This document shows, piece by piece, positions 18,228 to 26,832 of a stretch of DNA of 64,000 nt (positions are counted from its first letter, which is position 1; every line of letters starts with the position of its first letter). Made by a program: the position numbers and the translations under genes. Where the stretch lies: contig NZ_OCMS01000005.1 in assembly GCF_900215325.1 (NCBI RefSeq), positions 124,001 to 188,000 of the forward strand, read 5' to 3'. The notes under the pieces were generated by a model, which saw only the letters and a program-made list of their open reading frames with translations, was not told where the DNA came from and did no database searches. This stretch comes from Fibrobacter sp. UWB16 (lineage in GTDB: Bacteria > Fibrobacterota > Fibrobacteria > Fibrobacterales > Fibrobacteraceae).

Positions 18228-19688
18228 ATGAATCTCGCTGGAAAGAAAATCCTTCTTGGAGTCTCGGGCGGAATTGCCGCCTACAAGTCTTGTGAACTCT
18301 TGCGCCTGTTGCAAAAGAAAGGCGCCGAAGTGCGCGTCTGCATGACCGAAGCCGCCACACAGTTCGTGGCCCCACTTACATTTGCAAGCCTCTCCAAATG
18401 CCCTGTTTACCTGAAAAACGGCGCCGTCGAAGCACGCCCTTTCCAGCACATCGATTTCCCGCGTTGGGCGGACCTTTATCTCGTTGTTCCGGCGACCGCA
18501 AACGTTATCGGCAAGTTTGTCTATGGCATTGCCGATGACCCTGTGAGCCTCTGCTTTATGAGTTGCACGGGTCCGCGTTTTATCGCTCCCGCGATGAATG
18601 TCGCGATGTTCAATTCTCCGGCGGTCAAGCGCAATCTCGAAACGCTCCGCAGTTTTGAAAATACGTTCGTGATGGACAGCCCGGCGGGCGAGCTCGCCTG
18701 TGGCGAAGTCGGCAAAGGCCGCCTCCTCGACCCTGCAGAAATCGTGGAATATCTGGAAGGTGCAAATGTCATGCCGGACTCCATGTCATCCCGGATTTAT
18801 TCCGGGACGGCATCGCCTATTTCATCTGCGTCAAATTCGTCATCGCAACCCGTTGTCCTGAACAACGTGAAGGACTGTTCGCAACCCGTCACCCTGAGTG
18901 AAACGAAGGGTCCAGTCAAATCTTGCCCAACGCAATCTCCTGCTGCGCAATTCCTTCAAGAAACCGCCTTGCAGGACCTTCCCGCATCCGGTGAACGTGT
19001 TCCTCGAGTCCTCATCACGGCTGGCCGCACCGAAGAAGCGATTGACCCCGTGCGTTACATTAGCAACCGCAGCAGCGGAAAGACTGCTGTTGCCATTGCC
19101 GCGACGTTCCTGGCGAACGGCTTTGATGTGAGCGTTGTCGCTGGCCCGATGGAAGCTGAATTTCCGGGTGCCGTCCACGTGACAAAAATCAAGAGCGCTT
19201 GCGACATGCACAAAGCCGTTCTCGAACAGATGAAAAACGCTGATGTGCTCGTGCATTGCGCTGCCGTGGCCGATTACCGCCCGAAGGTGGCCGCCACCGA
19301 AAAAATCAAGGATAGCCGTAGCCAACTCATTTTGGAACTGGAACCGAATCCGAACATCTTGCGTGACAGTGTTGCTCAAAAGCGTGCAAATCAGGTCATT
19401 GTCGGTTTTGCGCTTGAAACGGATCATTTCAAGGAACATGCTGCTGAAAAGCTCAAGAAGAGCGGTGCTGATGCGCTTTTGCTCAATGCTCCTGTGGCCT
19501 TGAACAGCGGTTTCGGTTTTGACGAAGTCCGTTACACATTGATCCGCGCGAACTCTCGCAATGCACAAGAATCCGGCGACTCTCGAAACGCCGCAGAGGT
19601 TGAAATTCCCGAGATGAAGATGGGCTCCAAAATCGATCTCGCGCAAGAAATTGTAGATTTTAGCCTTGATCAGTTAAAGAACGCTTAG
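18228..19688 (+). CDS. coaBC: Bifunctional phosphopantothenoylcysteine decarboxylase / phosphopantothenate-cysteine ligase
   Basis: Two steps of coenzyme A synthesis: addition of cysteine to 4'-phosphopantothenate (CoaB) and decarboxylation of the product (CoaC). The flavin-dependent CoaC domain (1-184) has GVSGGIAAYKS, the catalytic His in PFQHIDFPRWAD, PATANVIGK and APAMNVAMF. The CoaB domain starts near 256 with VLITAGRTEEAIDPVRYISNRSSGK. The linker (about 186-250) is unusually long because dispersed repeats have been added in frame. I chose the ATG at 18228, where homology begins, over an upstream ATG at 18201. Nine bases separate it from the UDG-like gene. Confidence 0.95.
   Translation: MNLAGKKILLGVSGGIAAYKSCELLRLLQKKGAEVRVCMTEAATQFVAPLTFASLSKCPVYLKNGAVEARPFQHIDFPRWADLYLVVPATANVIGKFVYGIADDPVSLCFMSCTGPRFIAPAMNVAMFNSPAVKRNLETLRSFENTFVMDSPAGELACGEVGKGRLLDPAEIVEYLEGANVMPDSMSSRIYSGTASPISSASNSSSQPVVLNNVKDCSQPVTLSETKGPVKSCPTQSPAAQFLQETALQDLPASGERVPRVLITAGRTEEAIDPVRYISNRSSGKTAVAIAATFLANGFDVSVVAGPMEAEFPGAVHVTKIKSACDMHKAVLEQMKNADVLVHCAAVADYRPKVAATEKIKDSRSQLILELEPNPNILRDSVAQKRANQVIVGFALETDHFKEHAAEKLKKSGADALLLNAPVALNSGFGFDEVRYTLIRANSRNAQESGDSRNAAEVEIPEMKMGSKIDLAQEIVDFSLDQLKNA
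18783..18915 (+). repeat. Dispersed repeats inside the coaBC linker
   Basis: GTCATCCCGGATTTATTCCG-GGACG starts near 18784, a degenerate GTTGTCCTGAACAACGTGAAGG near 18854, and GTCACCCTGAGTGAAACGAAGG-GTCCAGT near 18888. All three are recognisable members of the intergenic repeat classes, read in frame as MSSRIYSGT, VVLNNVKD and VTLSETKGPVK. Confidence 0.8.
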
Positions 19689-19697
19689 AGGAACGGT

Positions 19698-20642
19698 ATG
19701 CCCGAAGAATTTGATTTTAGCGAACTTCGCAAATATCTGCAAGGCCAAATGGACATGGGCGAGGAGGACTTGCTCCTCGATGAACCGTGGACATTGACCC
19801 GTAAAAAGTCCGCCGTTCCTGCTGGGGCTCCGCGCCCGGCAAATCCGATGCCGCAAATGCAGCGCCCGGCGAACCCGGCGCCATTCCCGCAGCATTCGGC
19901 TCCCGCGAATCCTGCTCCGATTCCGCAGCAATCGCCGTTCCAGTCTCCTGCGCAGTCTGCATTCCAGCAGTCCGCTTTTCAGCAACCTTCATTCGGCGCT
20001 CCCACGCAACCTGCGCCTTCTCCGCGTCCGGCCCCGGCGCCAAAGCTCGATGCAGGCCTCACCATTGCCCCGCGCGCCGTCAAGAAAACGACTGCCGCGT
20101 ACGAACTCGCCGATTCCATCGGCGCCTTCTACGATGCTCTCAAGACCGACGCACTTTACGCGCGTGCCGCGAACGTTGTTCGCTACGAAGGCCCGGAACA
20201 TCCGCGCCTTCTGATTCTCCTTGCGGCCCCGAAGCCCGGCGAAACCGGCAGCAATTTCTTCCAGTCTCCGACTGGCGAGATGCTTGTGCGTTTGTTCGGA
20301 AGCCTCGGTTACGCCCCGGAATCCCTTGGCGTCACGTATTTCTACAAAGATGCTCCGCGAGCACTATCTCCGATCCTGCTCGCTTCGCTCCGTCGAATGC
20401 TAACAAAGGAACTTTCCTTTATTGCACCTGAAATCATGATTACCTTTAGCGAACCGCTTTTCTACGATGTGTTCAGCAAGGGCAAGAACTTCAACGAACT
20501 CGCAGGAACAGCGCTTGATTTCAATGGCACAAAGACTGTATCGCTTGTCGATGCCTACGCGATGACGACGGACAAGCAACTTAAATGGCTTACGTGGAAG
20601 GTCCATATTCCGCGTAGCGGCCTTTTCACCGCCGCCAAGTAG
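19698..20642 (+). CDS. Uracil-DNA-glycosylase-superfamily-like protein with Pro-rich N terminus
   Basis: Residues 1-30 are acidic, 35-115 are a low-complexity Pro/Ala/Gln/Phe linker, and 125-314 resemble a type 4/5 UDG fold: LLILLAAPKPGETGSNFFQSPTGEMLVRLFGSLGY matches the family GEAPG...GRPF.G..G..L block, and KDAPRALSPILLASLRRML...PEIMITFSEP matches the later strand-helix part. The cysteines of the iron-sulfur cluster are absent and the catalytic motif is altered, so uracil excision is doubtful. It follows coaBC by 9 bp with a GAGGA ribosome-binding site. DNA binding or a structural role is possible; the call is moderate. Confidence 0.55.
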   Translation: MPEEFDFSELRKYLQGQMDMGEEDLLLDEPWTLTRKKSAVPAGAPRPANPMPQMQRPANPAPFPQHSAPANPAPIPQQSPFQSPAQSAFQQSAFQQPSFGAPTQPAPSPRPAPAPKLDAGLTIAPRAVKKTTAAYELADSIGAFYDALKTDALYARAANVVRYEGPEHPRLLILLAAPKPGETGSNFFQSPTGEMLVRLFGSLGYAPESLGVTYFYKDAPRALSPILLASLRRMLTKELSFIAPEIMITFSEPLFYDVFSKGKNFNELAGTALDFNGTKTVSLVDAYAMTTDKQLKWLTWKVHIPRSGLFTAAK

Positions 20643-20681
20643 CCGCGCATTACCCCGCGCACTCTCGCAATCACATTGTCA

Positions 20682-20711
20682 TGCCCCACTCGATGGGGCA
20701 TCTCCTTTTTA
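20682..20711. repeat. Dispersed palindromic repeat
   Basis: GTCATGCCCCACTCGATGGGGCATCTCC: stem TGCCCCA/TGGGGCA, in the gap before dnaB. It may also end transcription of the coaBC operon because it is followed by TTTTTA. Confidence 0.6.
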
Positions 20712-20789
20712 TGGTCCATTTCACCCCGATTTCGTGCCATCCCCAAAATCCTATGTAAATTTTTATTGTATATTTAAATCGGTATAGTT

Positions 20790-22217
20790 ATGTCTGAAGA
20801 AAATAATTCCAAGTCGTTTGATGGTCGCCAAATGCCCGCCGATGTTGAGGCGGAGCGCTGCCTGTTGGGCGGTATTTTGCGTGATCCCGAAGTGATGGGC
20901 ACCGCAGTTATGGCCATCAGTGACGATGACTTTTTCTACATGGAACGTCATCAGTTGATTTGGAACGCACTTTGCAGTTTGAACAAGGCGGTGACCCCCA
21001 TCGATCCCGTGACACTTTCGGCGGAACTCACGAAGATGGGTAAGCTCGACATTGTCGGTGGTCGCGAATACATCTTTGAATTGATGGAATCCGTCGCATC
21101 GTCGGCGAATGTCCCGTGGCAGTTGGAACACCTCCGCAGTAAGGCGGTGCTCCGCAAGCTCATCCGCACGTCATCCGATATTATCCGCCAGGCAATGGAC
21201 CCTGCTTCGACTCCGGACAATGTGCTTCAAGATGCCGAACGCGATATCTTTGCGATTGCCGATAACCAGGTGCGCAACACCTTAAAGTCTATCGACAACT
21301 TCGTGGCGCCTCTTCTGGAGCGCATCAACAATCGCAGGGAAGGCGGCATTACAGGCGTGCCTACGGGCATTACGGAATTGGATGAACTTACGAACGGTCT
21401 CCAGAATTCCGACTTGATTATTCTCGCTGCCCGTCCGGGTGTGGGCAAGACATCTTTCGCTATGACGGTTGCTGCAAACGCCGCTATTCGTTACGGCAAG
21501 AACGTCGCGTTCTTCAGCTTGGAAATGGACGGCATCCAGCTTGCTCAACGTCTGCTCTGCTCGCAGGCGCAAGTGGACCAGAGTAGGCTCCGCAACGGTA
21601 AGCTCAATTCTGACGAAATCAAGAAGATTATTGCCGCCGTGACTCCGATTAACCAGGCTCCGCTGTTTGTCGATGACAACGCCGACCTCGGTATCATGGA
21701 ACTCATGAGTAAGGCGCGTCAGCTCAAACACAAGGGCCACCTCGACCTCCTCATCATCGACTACTTGCAGTTGATGAAGACCGGCAAGGAAGAAAACCGT
21801 GCTGTTGCAATCGGTGCGATTTCCCGTGGCCTCAAGATCTTGGCAAAGGAACTGAGCATTCCGGTTATTGCACTCGCTCAGCTCAGCCGTAAAGTCGAAG
21901 AAAAGGGCCGTGAACGCCCGCAGCTTTCGGACTTGCGTGAATCCGGTTCTATCGAACAGGACGCCGACATGGTGTGGTTCGTGGAACGCCCGTTCGTGCA
22001 GACGCATAAGGACGAAGACCGCTACAAGGCAACGCTCATTGTGGCGAAGCACCGTAACGGTTCTGTGAAGGATATCGATATGAGCTTCGTGCCGGAATAC
22101 ACGACGTTCTACGATGCAACCGACCAGCAAGGTATGGAAGGTGGCGACGAAGATTATCAGTATGGTTCAGATGACGATGGCGGTGGACCGCAGGTTGCCG
22201 ACTTTGGCAGTTTTTAA
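20790..22217 (+). CDS. dnaB: Replicative DNA helicase
   Basis: Hexameric 5'-3' helicase of the replication fork. The N-terminal helical domain (12-115, AERCLLGGILRDPEVM) is followed by the RecA-like motor: Walker A ARPGVGKTSF near 213-222, Walker B LLIIDYLQLM near 320-329, and DLRESGSIEQDADMVWFV, with the usual LRESG signature. Length (475) is normal, with no intein. A TATATT box lies 15 nt before the ATG. It heads a run dnaB-mlaE-mlaF-lipoprotein with gaps of 9, 10 and 16 bp. Confidence 0.96.
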   Translation: MSEENNSKSFDGRQMPADVEAERCLLGGILRDPEVMGTAVMAISDDDFFYMERHQLIWNALCSLNKAVTPIDPVTLSAELTKMGKLDIVGGREYIFELMESVASSANVPWQLEHLRSKAVLRKLIRTSSDIIRQAMDPASTPDNVLQDAERDIFAIADNQVRNTLKSIDNFVAPLLERINNRREGGITGVPTGITELDELTNGLQNSDLIILAARPGVGKTSFAMTVAANAAIRYGKNVAFFSLEMDGIQLAQRLLCSQAQVDQSRLRNGKLNSDEIKKIIAAVTPINQAPLFVDDNADLGIMELMSKARQLKHKGHLDLLIIDYLQLMKTGKEENRAVAIGAISRGLKILAKELSIPVIALAQLSRKVEEKGRERPQLSDLRESGSIEQDADMVWFVERPFVQTHKDEDRYKATLIVAKHRNGSVKDIDMSFVPEYTTFYDATDQQGMEGGDEDYQYGSDDDGGGPQVADFGSF

Positions 22218-22226
22218 GGAAGTGCT

Positions 22227-23009
22227 ATGACGTTGATTCTGAAACCGATAACATGGATAGGGCAAAAGATTGTCGATGCAATCGCCGCTGTTGGCGAGTG
22301 CATTTGCATCCTGTTCATTACGCTCAAGCAGTTCCGCTTCGTGCACAAGAATCCGTCGCTGATTGTGAAGGAGATGATTTCTGTTGGAGTCTCCTCGCTC
22401 CCGCTCCTGTTCGTGACGTCCATCTTTACGGGCATGGTCGCAACCATCATGGCGGAATTCGAATTCCACAATCTCGTGTCCGACAAGTTTGTGGGGACGG
22501 CCGCCTGCAAAATGGTGCTTATCGAACTTGGACCGCTCCTTACGGCCATCGTGCTCTCGGGGCGCGTGGGCAGTGCTGTCGCTGCTGAAATCGGTTCCAT
22601 GAAAGAGAAAGAAGAGCTTTCTGCATACGTGGTGCTCGGGCTTGACCCGTACCGCTACCTCGCGATGCCGAGGCTGTTTGCGTTCTTGACGATGATCCCG
22701 TGCCTGACGGCCATCTCTAATGCGCTTGCGCTGATTGGCGGCTGGATTGTCTGTGTGCTTGCTCTGGATATCACGACCTACACCTATTCGACCGGTATGC
22801 AGTACCTGTTCGAAAATTTGGACTTGTGGGCGGGGATTATCAAGTCTATTGTATTTGGAACGATCATCTTTGTGCTTGCCTACTACCACGGGACGCATTC
22901 CAAGCCGGGTGCGCACGGTGTGGGTCTTGCGACGATGAGCGTTGTGGTTTCCAGTTGTCTTATGATTTTGGTTTCTGACTTTATTCTTGATGCGTTCTTG
23001 TTCTTCTAG
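22227..23009 (+). CDS. mlaE: MlaE-family ABC transporter permease
   Basis: Permease of a lipid-transport (Mla-type) ABC system that maintains outer-membrane asymmetry. About five membrane helices and the family blocks TSIFTGMVATI, ELGPLLTAIVLSGRVGSAVAAEIGSMKEKEEL and HGVGLATMSVV are seen. At 260 residues it is complete. It is followed directly by its ATPase; the substrate-binding MlaD-type MCE gene is not in this window. Confidence 0.92.
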   Translation: MTLILKPITWIGQKIVDAIAAVGECICILFITLKQFRFVHKNPSLIVKEMISVGVSSLPLLFVTSIFTGMVATIMAEFEFHNLVSDKFVGTAACKMVLIELGPLLTAIVLSGRVGSAVAAEIGSMKEKEELSAYVVLGLDPYRYLAMPRLFAFLTMIPCLTAISNALALIGGWIVCVLALDITTYTYSTGMQYLFENLDLWAGIIKSIVFGTIIFVLAYYHGTHSKPGAHGVGLATMSVVVSSCLMILVSDFILDAFLFF

Positions 23010-23019
23010 AGGTTGAGCT

Positions 23020-23814
23020 ATGCCGAATGTAAAAATCGATCCGAATGACATTGCAATTCGACTCAAAGGGCTTAAGAAGTCCTTTGGCCCTCAGACGGTT
23101 CTTGAAGACGTGAACCTCGACATCCGCCGTGGCGAGACGATGGTCATCATCGGTAAGTCTGGCGGTGGCAAGTCCGTGATTCTTAAGCACATGATTGGAC
23201 TTTTGCAGCCGGATGGCGGTGAAGTGACTGTCGATGGCGTGACGATCAGTACGCCGCAGTTCTTCGATACGCGTACCATCCGCCGCAAGATGGGTATGTT
23301 GTTCCAAATGGGCGCCTTGTTCGATTCTATGGATACAGGCGAAAATATTGCCTTTGCTCTCCGTGAACATCATCCCGAACTCTCTGAAGCCGAGATCCAG
23401 AACGTGGTGACCGAAAAGCTCCAGATGATCAACCTCGTACCGTCTTTCCGTACAAAGATGCCTTCCGAACTTTCGGGTGGTATGCGTAAGCGTGTGGCGC
23501 TTGCAAGAGCTATTGCTCTGAATCCGGAAATTCTTTTGTACGATGAACCAACAACGGGCTTGGACCCGATTACGAGTGACGTGATTAACGACCTTATTCT
23601 CGATATGCAGAGCAAGCTCGGGGTTACGTCTGTCGTGGTGACGCACGACATGGTCAGTGCATTCAAGGTGGCGGACCGAATTGCCATGCTCTTGAATGGT
23701 CGAATCATCGAGGTGGGGACCGTCGATGAAATCAAGAATACAAGCAACCCGTATGTGCACCAGTTCATTACGGGCCAGCGCAAAATTTCGGTGGATGGGG
23801 AATCGCAAGAATAA
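23020..23814 (+). CDS. mlaF: MlaF-family ABC transporter ATPase
   Basis: ATP-binding partner of the MlaE permease. Walker A is IGKSGGGKSVI near 44-54, the signature LSGGMRKRVALARA near 151-164, Walker B ILLYDEPTTGLDP near 172-184, and the switch His in VVTHDM near 209. Length is 264. The KSGGGKS P-loop and MRKR signature variants are typical of the MlaF branch. Confidence 0.93.
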   Translation: MPNVKIDPNDIAIRLKGLKKSFGPQTVLEDVNLDIRRGETMVIIGKSGGGKSVILKHMIGLLQPDGGEVTVDGVTISTPQFFDTRTIRRKMGMLFQMGALFDSMDTGENIAFALREHHPELSEAEIQNVVTEKLQMINLVPSFRTKMPSELSGGMRKRVALARAIALNPEILLYDEPTTGLDPITSDVINDLILDMQSKLGVTSVVVTHDMVSAFKVADRIAMLLNGRIIEVGTVDEIKNTSNPYVHQFITGQRKISVDGESQE

Positions 23815-23830
23815 AAGAGTGGGGAAAATT

Positions 23831-25033
23831 ATGGATAGGAAAAAATTATTATCAGTACTGTTAACGTCCGCCATGACAGCTTTCTGGGCGTGTGGCGAAG
23901 GCGATATCGTCAAAGTCACTGATGAAGATGAAATGGTGGCTTCGAAGAGCGATCCTAAATCGAAGAATGTAATAAGTGATGAAGAATTTTTGCAATACTA
24001 TATCGACTATTGCAATAGCAAGGAAGGCCGCAAGAAAGGTTGCAAGGCTGAACTTGCCAGCAGTAGCTCTGAGAAATCTTCGTCGTCTGGAAAGTCTTCT
24101 AGTTCTGCCAAGAGCAGCAGTTCTGCAAAGTCTTCGTCGTCCGGAAAATCTTCTAGCTCTGCCAAGAGCAGCAGCTCCAAGGGCTCTTCTAGCTCGTCTA
24201 AGGGCGGCTCGAGCAGTTCTTCTAGTCCGAAGGTTTCTGGCAAATGCCAATTGCTCAAGGCCGATGTCGTTCATGTCGGTGAAGAGGTTATCTGGCGCTA
24301 CCTTCCGGATGATAACACTTTGGAAGAAGCCCGATTTGAATGGAATTTGGGTGACGAAACCAATATTGAAATCGGTGATGGCGACATTAGTGGAACCGGC
24401 TTGCCGGAAATCAGCGTGTCGTATAAGGCTCCAGGCGATGTCACTGGCCCGTCTTTAACCTTTGCCGATGTGGAGTTTAAGTGCAAGGATTCCTTTAAGG
24501 TTTATGCAGAGGGCGTTGATCCTACGTCTTCTTCCAGTGTGTCGTCTTCTTCTAAGGCGGAATCCTCTTCATCTGCCAAATCTTCGTCTAGCTCAACTCC
24601 TAAGGGCTATTGCGCTGTAAGTAAACACGAAATTGAAATTGGCGAATCCGTCGATTGGTATATCGTGGATGCCGATAGCGTAGAACTTGAAGGTCCGTAC
24701 AATTGGTTTGACCTGGGCACTCCTGATGAAAACATTGTTGAAGGTGTGAAAAAAGGCAATGGATCGACTAGAGTCACTGTTACATATACCGAATCTGGAA
24801 CGGTTGTTCCTATGGGATTCTGGGGTAGCAAGAATCAGTCTATCGATTGCTCTCGTAACGAACTGGACGAAGATGATTTCAATCCGTTGCTTGTCGTTAA
24901 GGATAAGGCCGAAAGTTCTTCGTCTTCTGAAGAGGTTCCCGACGAAAGCTCCTCATCGAAGGAACAGAAGTCTAGCTCATCTAAGGCGAAATCCTCTTCT
25001 TCTTCCTTTGACCCAGGCATAATTGATATTTAG
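23831..25033 (+). CDS. Lipoprotein with Ser-rich linkers and Ig-like modules
   Basis: The ATG at 23831 gives a lipoprotein signal with lipobox FWAC (Cys22); the in-frame extension to 23696 only reads through mlaF. After a charged stretch come blocks of SSSS separated by Gly/Ala/Glu-Lys (about 85-135), a beta-rich module (about 137-230), a second Ser linker, a second module of the same kind (CAVSKHEIEIGESVDW...), and a Ser-rich end. Ser linkers of this kind join domains in Fibrobacter surface proteins. The modules look like repeated immunoglobulin-like or polysaccharide-binding folds; ligand unknown. A paralogue follows at 25205. Confidence 0.8.
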   Translation: MDRKKLLSVLLTSAMTAFWACGEGDIVKVTDEDEMVASKSDPKSKNVISDEEFLQYYIDYCNSKEGRKKGCKAELASSSSEKSSSSGKSSSSAKSSSSAKSSSSGKSSSSAKSSSSKGSSSSSKGGSSSSSSPKVSGKCQLLKADVVHVGEEVIWRYLPDDNTLEEARFEWNLGDETNIEIGDGDISGTGLPEISVSYKAPGDVTGPSLTFADVEFKCKDSFKVYAEGVDPTSSSSVSSSSKAESSSSAKSSSSSTPKGYCAVSKHEIEIGESVDWYIVDADSVELEGPYNWFDLGTPDENIVEGVKKGNGSTRVTVTYTESGTVVPMGFWGSKNQSIDCSRNELDEDDFNPLLVVKDKAESSSSSEEVPDESSSSKEQKSSSSKAKSSSSSFDPGIIDI

Positions 25034-25090
25034 GGTTTATAGTGATTTGAATCGCTATAGAATACACTAACCTGTATAATTAAATTTACA

Positions 25091-25124
25091 AACGTCCTAG
25101 AAGCTTGAACTAGGGCGTTTTTTT
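25091..25124 (+). terminator. Terminator after the first Ser-rich lipoprotein gene
   Basis: AACGTCCTAG / CTAGGGCGTT stem with one G-T pair and a 9-nt loop, then TTTTTTG. Confidence 0.85.
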
Positions 25125-25204
25125 GTGCGCTTCGTCATTAAAAAACTCTTACACTATTTGCATATTGGATCGATTTAATTTATTTTTCGCCTAAGAGGTT
25201 ATTT

Positions 25205-26503
25205 ATGAATAAAAAGATTTATATCGGAATGGCTGCTTTTGGTGTTGCGGCAAGTTTCTGGGCTTGTGGTAGTGGTGACATTTTGGAACCCAATGCAGGC
25301 GATGACGTGATGGGAATTGTGGTGTCCAACGAAGGTGGTGATACTAGCGAAGTTGGTGATCCGAGTATTATTTGGGACGTGATGACTAAGGAAAACTGCC
25401 CTCGTTGCTTCGAAGGTAGCGTCTCTAGTTCTTCTCGTAAGACGCAACCGGTTAGATCCTCTAGCTCCAGTGGTGGACCGAATCCTCAGTCGGCTACATC
25501 TTCTTCTGATGATGGTGGCTCGATTGTTATTAAGTCTTCTTCTTCCTCTGCAACTCCGGGATCAAGTCCTTCTGTGTCTTCTTCTTCCAAGACTGTCAAT
25601 CCGGGCGTTTCGTCGAGTTCGGGTGGCGGTGCTAATCCGGGTCCGTCTTCTGACTTTGGAACATGCTCTCCGGCAAGAACTGTTATTTCCAAGGGCGATA
25701 CCGTCTCTTGGATCTTGAAACTCAAGGATCCGACTCAGATGATTAGCGCCACTACGACGTGGAAGGCTCTGGGTGGCGATCCTGAAACGAACAAGGCTAC
25801 CGGCATGAATGGTCGTACCCAGAATGTGAAGTACATCGCTTCTGGTCAGTATACGGCAAGTGCAACGGTCAGTGTTGGTCCGGCCAACTACAACATTAGC
25901 TGCCCTGCAATTCAGGTGAACGGCGAACCGATCACGGGTTGTGTATGCGCTCCTGAAGGTGTGACTGGTGCCGTTAATTACCTGAAGACTCCAGATGTTA
26001 AATGGACTGTAACGGGTTGTAAGACTGGTGCTACTGTTATGACTTACTCTTGGGATGGTGGTGCTGCAGGTGCAGAAATATCCTTTACCAAGACATTTAG
26101 TGCTGCAACAGCATCTGCTGCTCCGACTTTGTTTGTTGCTAATAATGACAATACCTTGCAAGAAGTTGCTTGCACTCCTGTTAAGGTTACCGAAGGCGAA
26201 GAATTCAAGATTGAGACAACTCAGGATAAGGCTGTATTTAAGGAAAGCGGTAGTTATGCTATTTCTGCTAATTTGCCAAGCGGATGGCATAATACTGATA
26301 CCGAATGCAATGTCTATTGTAATGCAAGTACGTCTAATTTCACTGTCACTATTGATGAAATCGAATTGTCAGGTAAGGTTTCTGGCCAAACTTATGTAGC
26401 CAAGGGTGGTATGCCTGTTGCTCACACGGTTGATGGCTATTCCATTCCTGTTAAGGTTGAAATCCCTGCCGGTGATTCCGTTTCTTGCGGTGTGAACTGG
26501 TAA
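25205..26503 (+). CDS. Lipoprotein with Ser-rich linkers, paralogue of the upstream gene
   Basis: A 432-residue lipoprotein, start ATG after AGAGG, signal MNKKIYIGMAAFGVAASFWAC (lipobox FWAC, Cys21) as in its neighbour. Residues 75-150 are Ser/Gly/Pro-rich linker. From about 157 come modules beginning with CSPARTVISKGDTVSW, like the CAVSKHEIEIGESVDW module of the upstream gene, and a later CVCAPEGVTG-type module. Cysteines recur at module starts. I infer a surface-exposed binding or scaffold protein; no enzyme motif is seen. It has its own terminator. Confidence 0.8.
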   Translation: MNKKIYIGMAAFGVAASFWACGSGDILEPNAGDDVMGIVVSNEGGDTSEVGDPSIIWDVMTKENCPRCFEGSVSSSSRKTQPVRSSSSSGGPNPQSATSSSDDGGSIVIKSSSSSATPGSSPSVSSSSKTVNPGVSSSSGGGANPGPSSDFGTCSPARTVISKGDTVSWILKLKDPTQMISATTTWKALGGDPETNKATGMNGRTQNVKYIASGQYTASATVSVGPANYNISCPAIQVNGEPITGCVCAPEGVTGAVNYLKTPDVKWTVTGCKTGATVMTYSWDGGAAGAEISFTKTFSAATASAAPTLFVANNDNTLQEVACTPVKVTEGEEFKIETTQDKAVFKESGSYAISANLPSGWHNTDTECNVYCNASTSNFTVTIDEIELSGKVSGQTYVAKGGMPVAHTVDGYSIPVKVEIPAGDSVSCGVNW

Positions 26504-26527
26504 TAGTTTCATTATAGAGTATAACAT

Positions 26528-26557
26528 AAAAAGACCTCCCGCATGGGAGGTCTTTTT
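26528..26557 (+). terminator. Terminator after the second Ser-rich lipoprotein gene
   Basis: AAAAAGACCTCCC-GCAT-GGGAGGTCTTTTT, a perfect stem of about 13 bp. Confidence 0.9.
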
Positions 26558-26757
26558 GTATGCATCGTCATCCTAAAATGCAATTACCGCGTCGTCCAGA
26601 GCGAAGCGAAGACAACTCAGAAGGCGGGCGTTGCGACCATGCTTGCATGGGCATAACCGAGCCAAAGAGTTGGGGCTTTGCCCCACCCAGTTAAGTCTAG
26701 TATTTGCAATACAAGAAATAACTGGATGTTTCGTGGCTATGTCTTATTTATAAAATG
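26558..26757. repeat. Gene-free convergent region with degenerate dispersed repeats
   Basis: I see no gene here. It contains a broken GTCATCCT copy (26568), GTCGTCCAGAGCGAAGCGAAG (26592), and small palindromes CCATGC-TTGCATGG (26637-26650) and GGGGC-TTT-GCCCC (26674-26686). Confidence 0.5.
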
Positions 26758-26776
26758 AAAGCCCGCTTTCGCGGGC
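26758..26776 (-). terminator. Terminator of the AGCS symporter gene
   Basis: On the minus strand GCCCGC-GAAA-GCGGGC is followed by TTTCATTTTA, 57 bp after the stop codon. Confidence 0.75.
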
Positions 26777-26832
26777 CATCATATTAGCGTCTAATAATCA
26801 ATAACTATTGACTAAAGACCAAAGACCAATGA

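Noticed and set aside
24007-24258. Acidic Leu/Glu-rich minus-strand frame opposite the Ser-rich linker
   Set aside because: It is the reverse translation of repeated Ser codons, not a gene.
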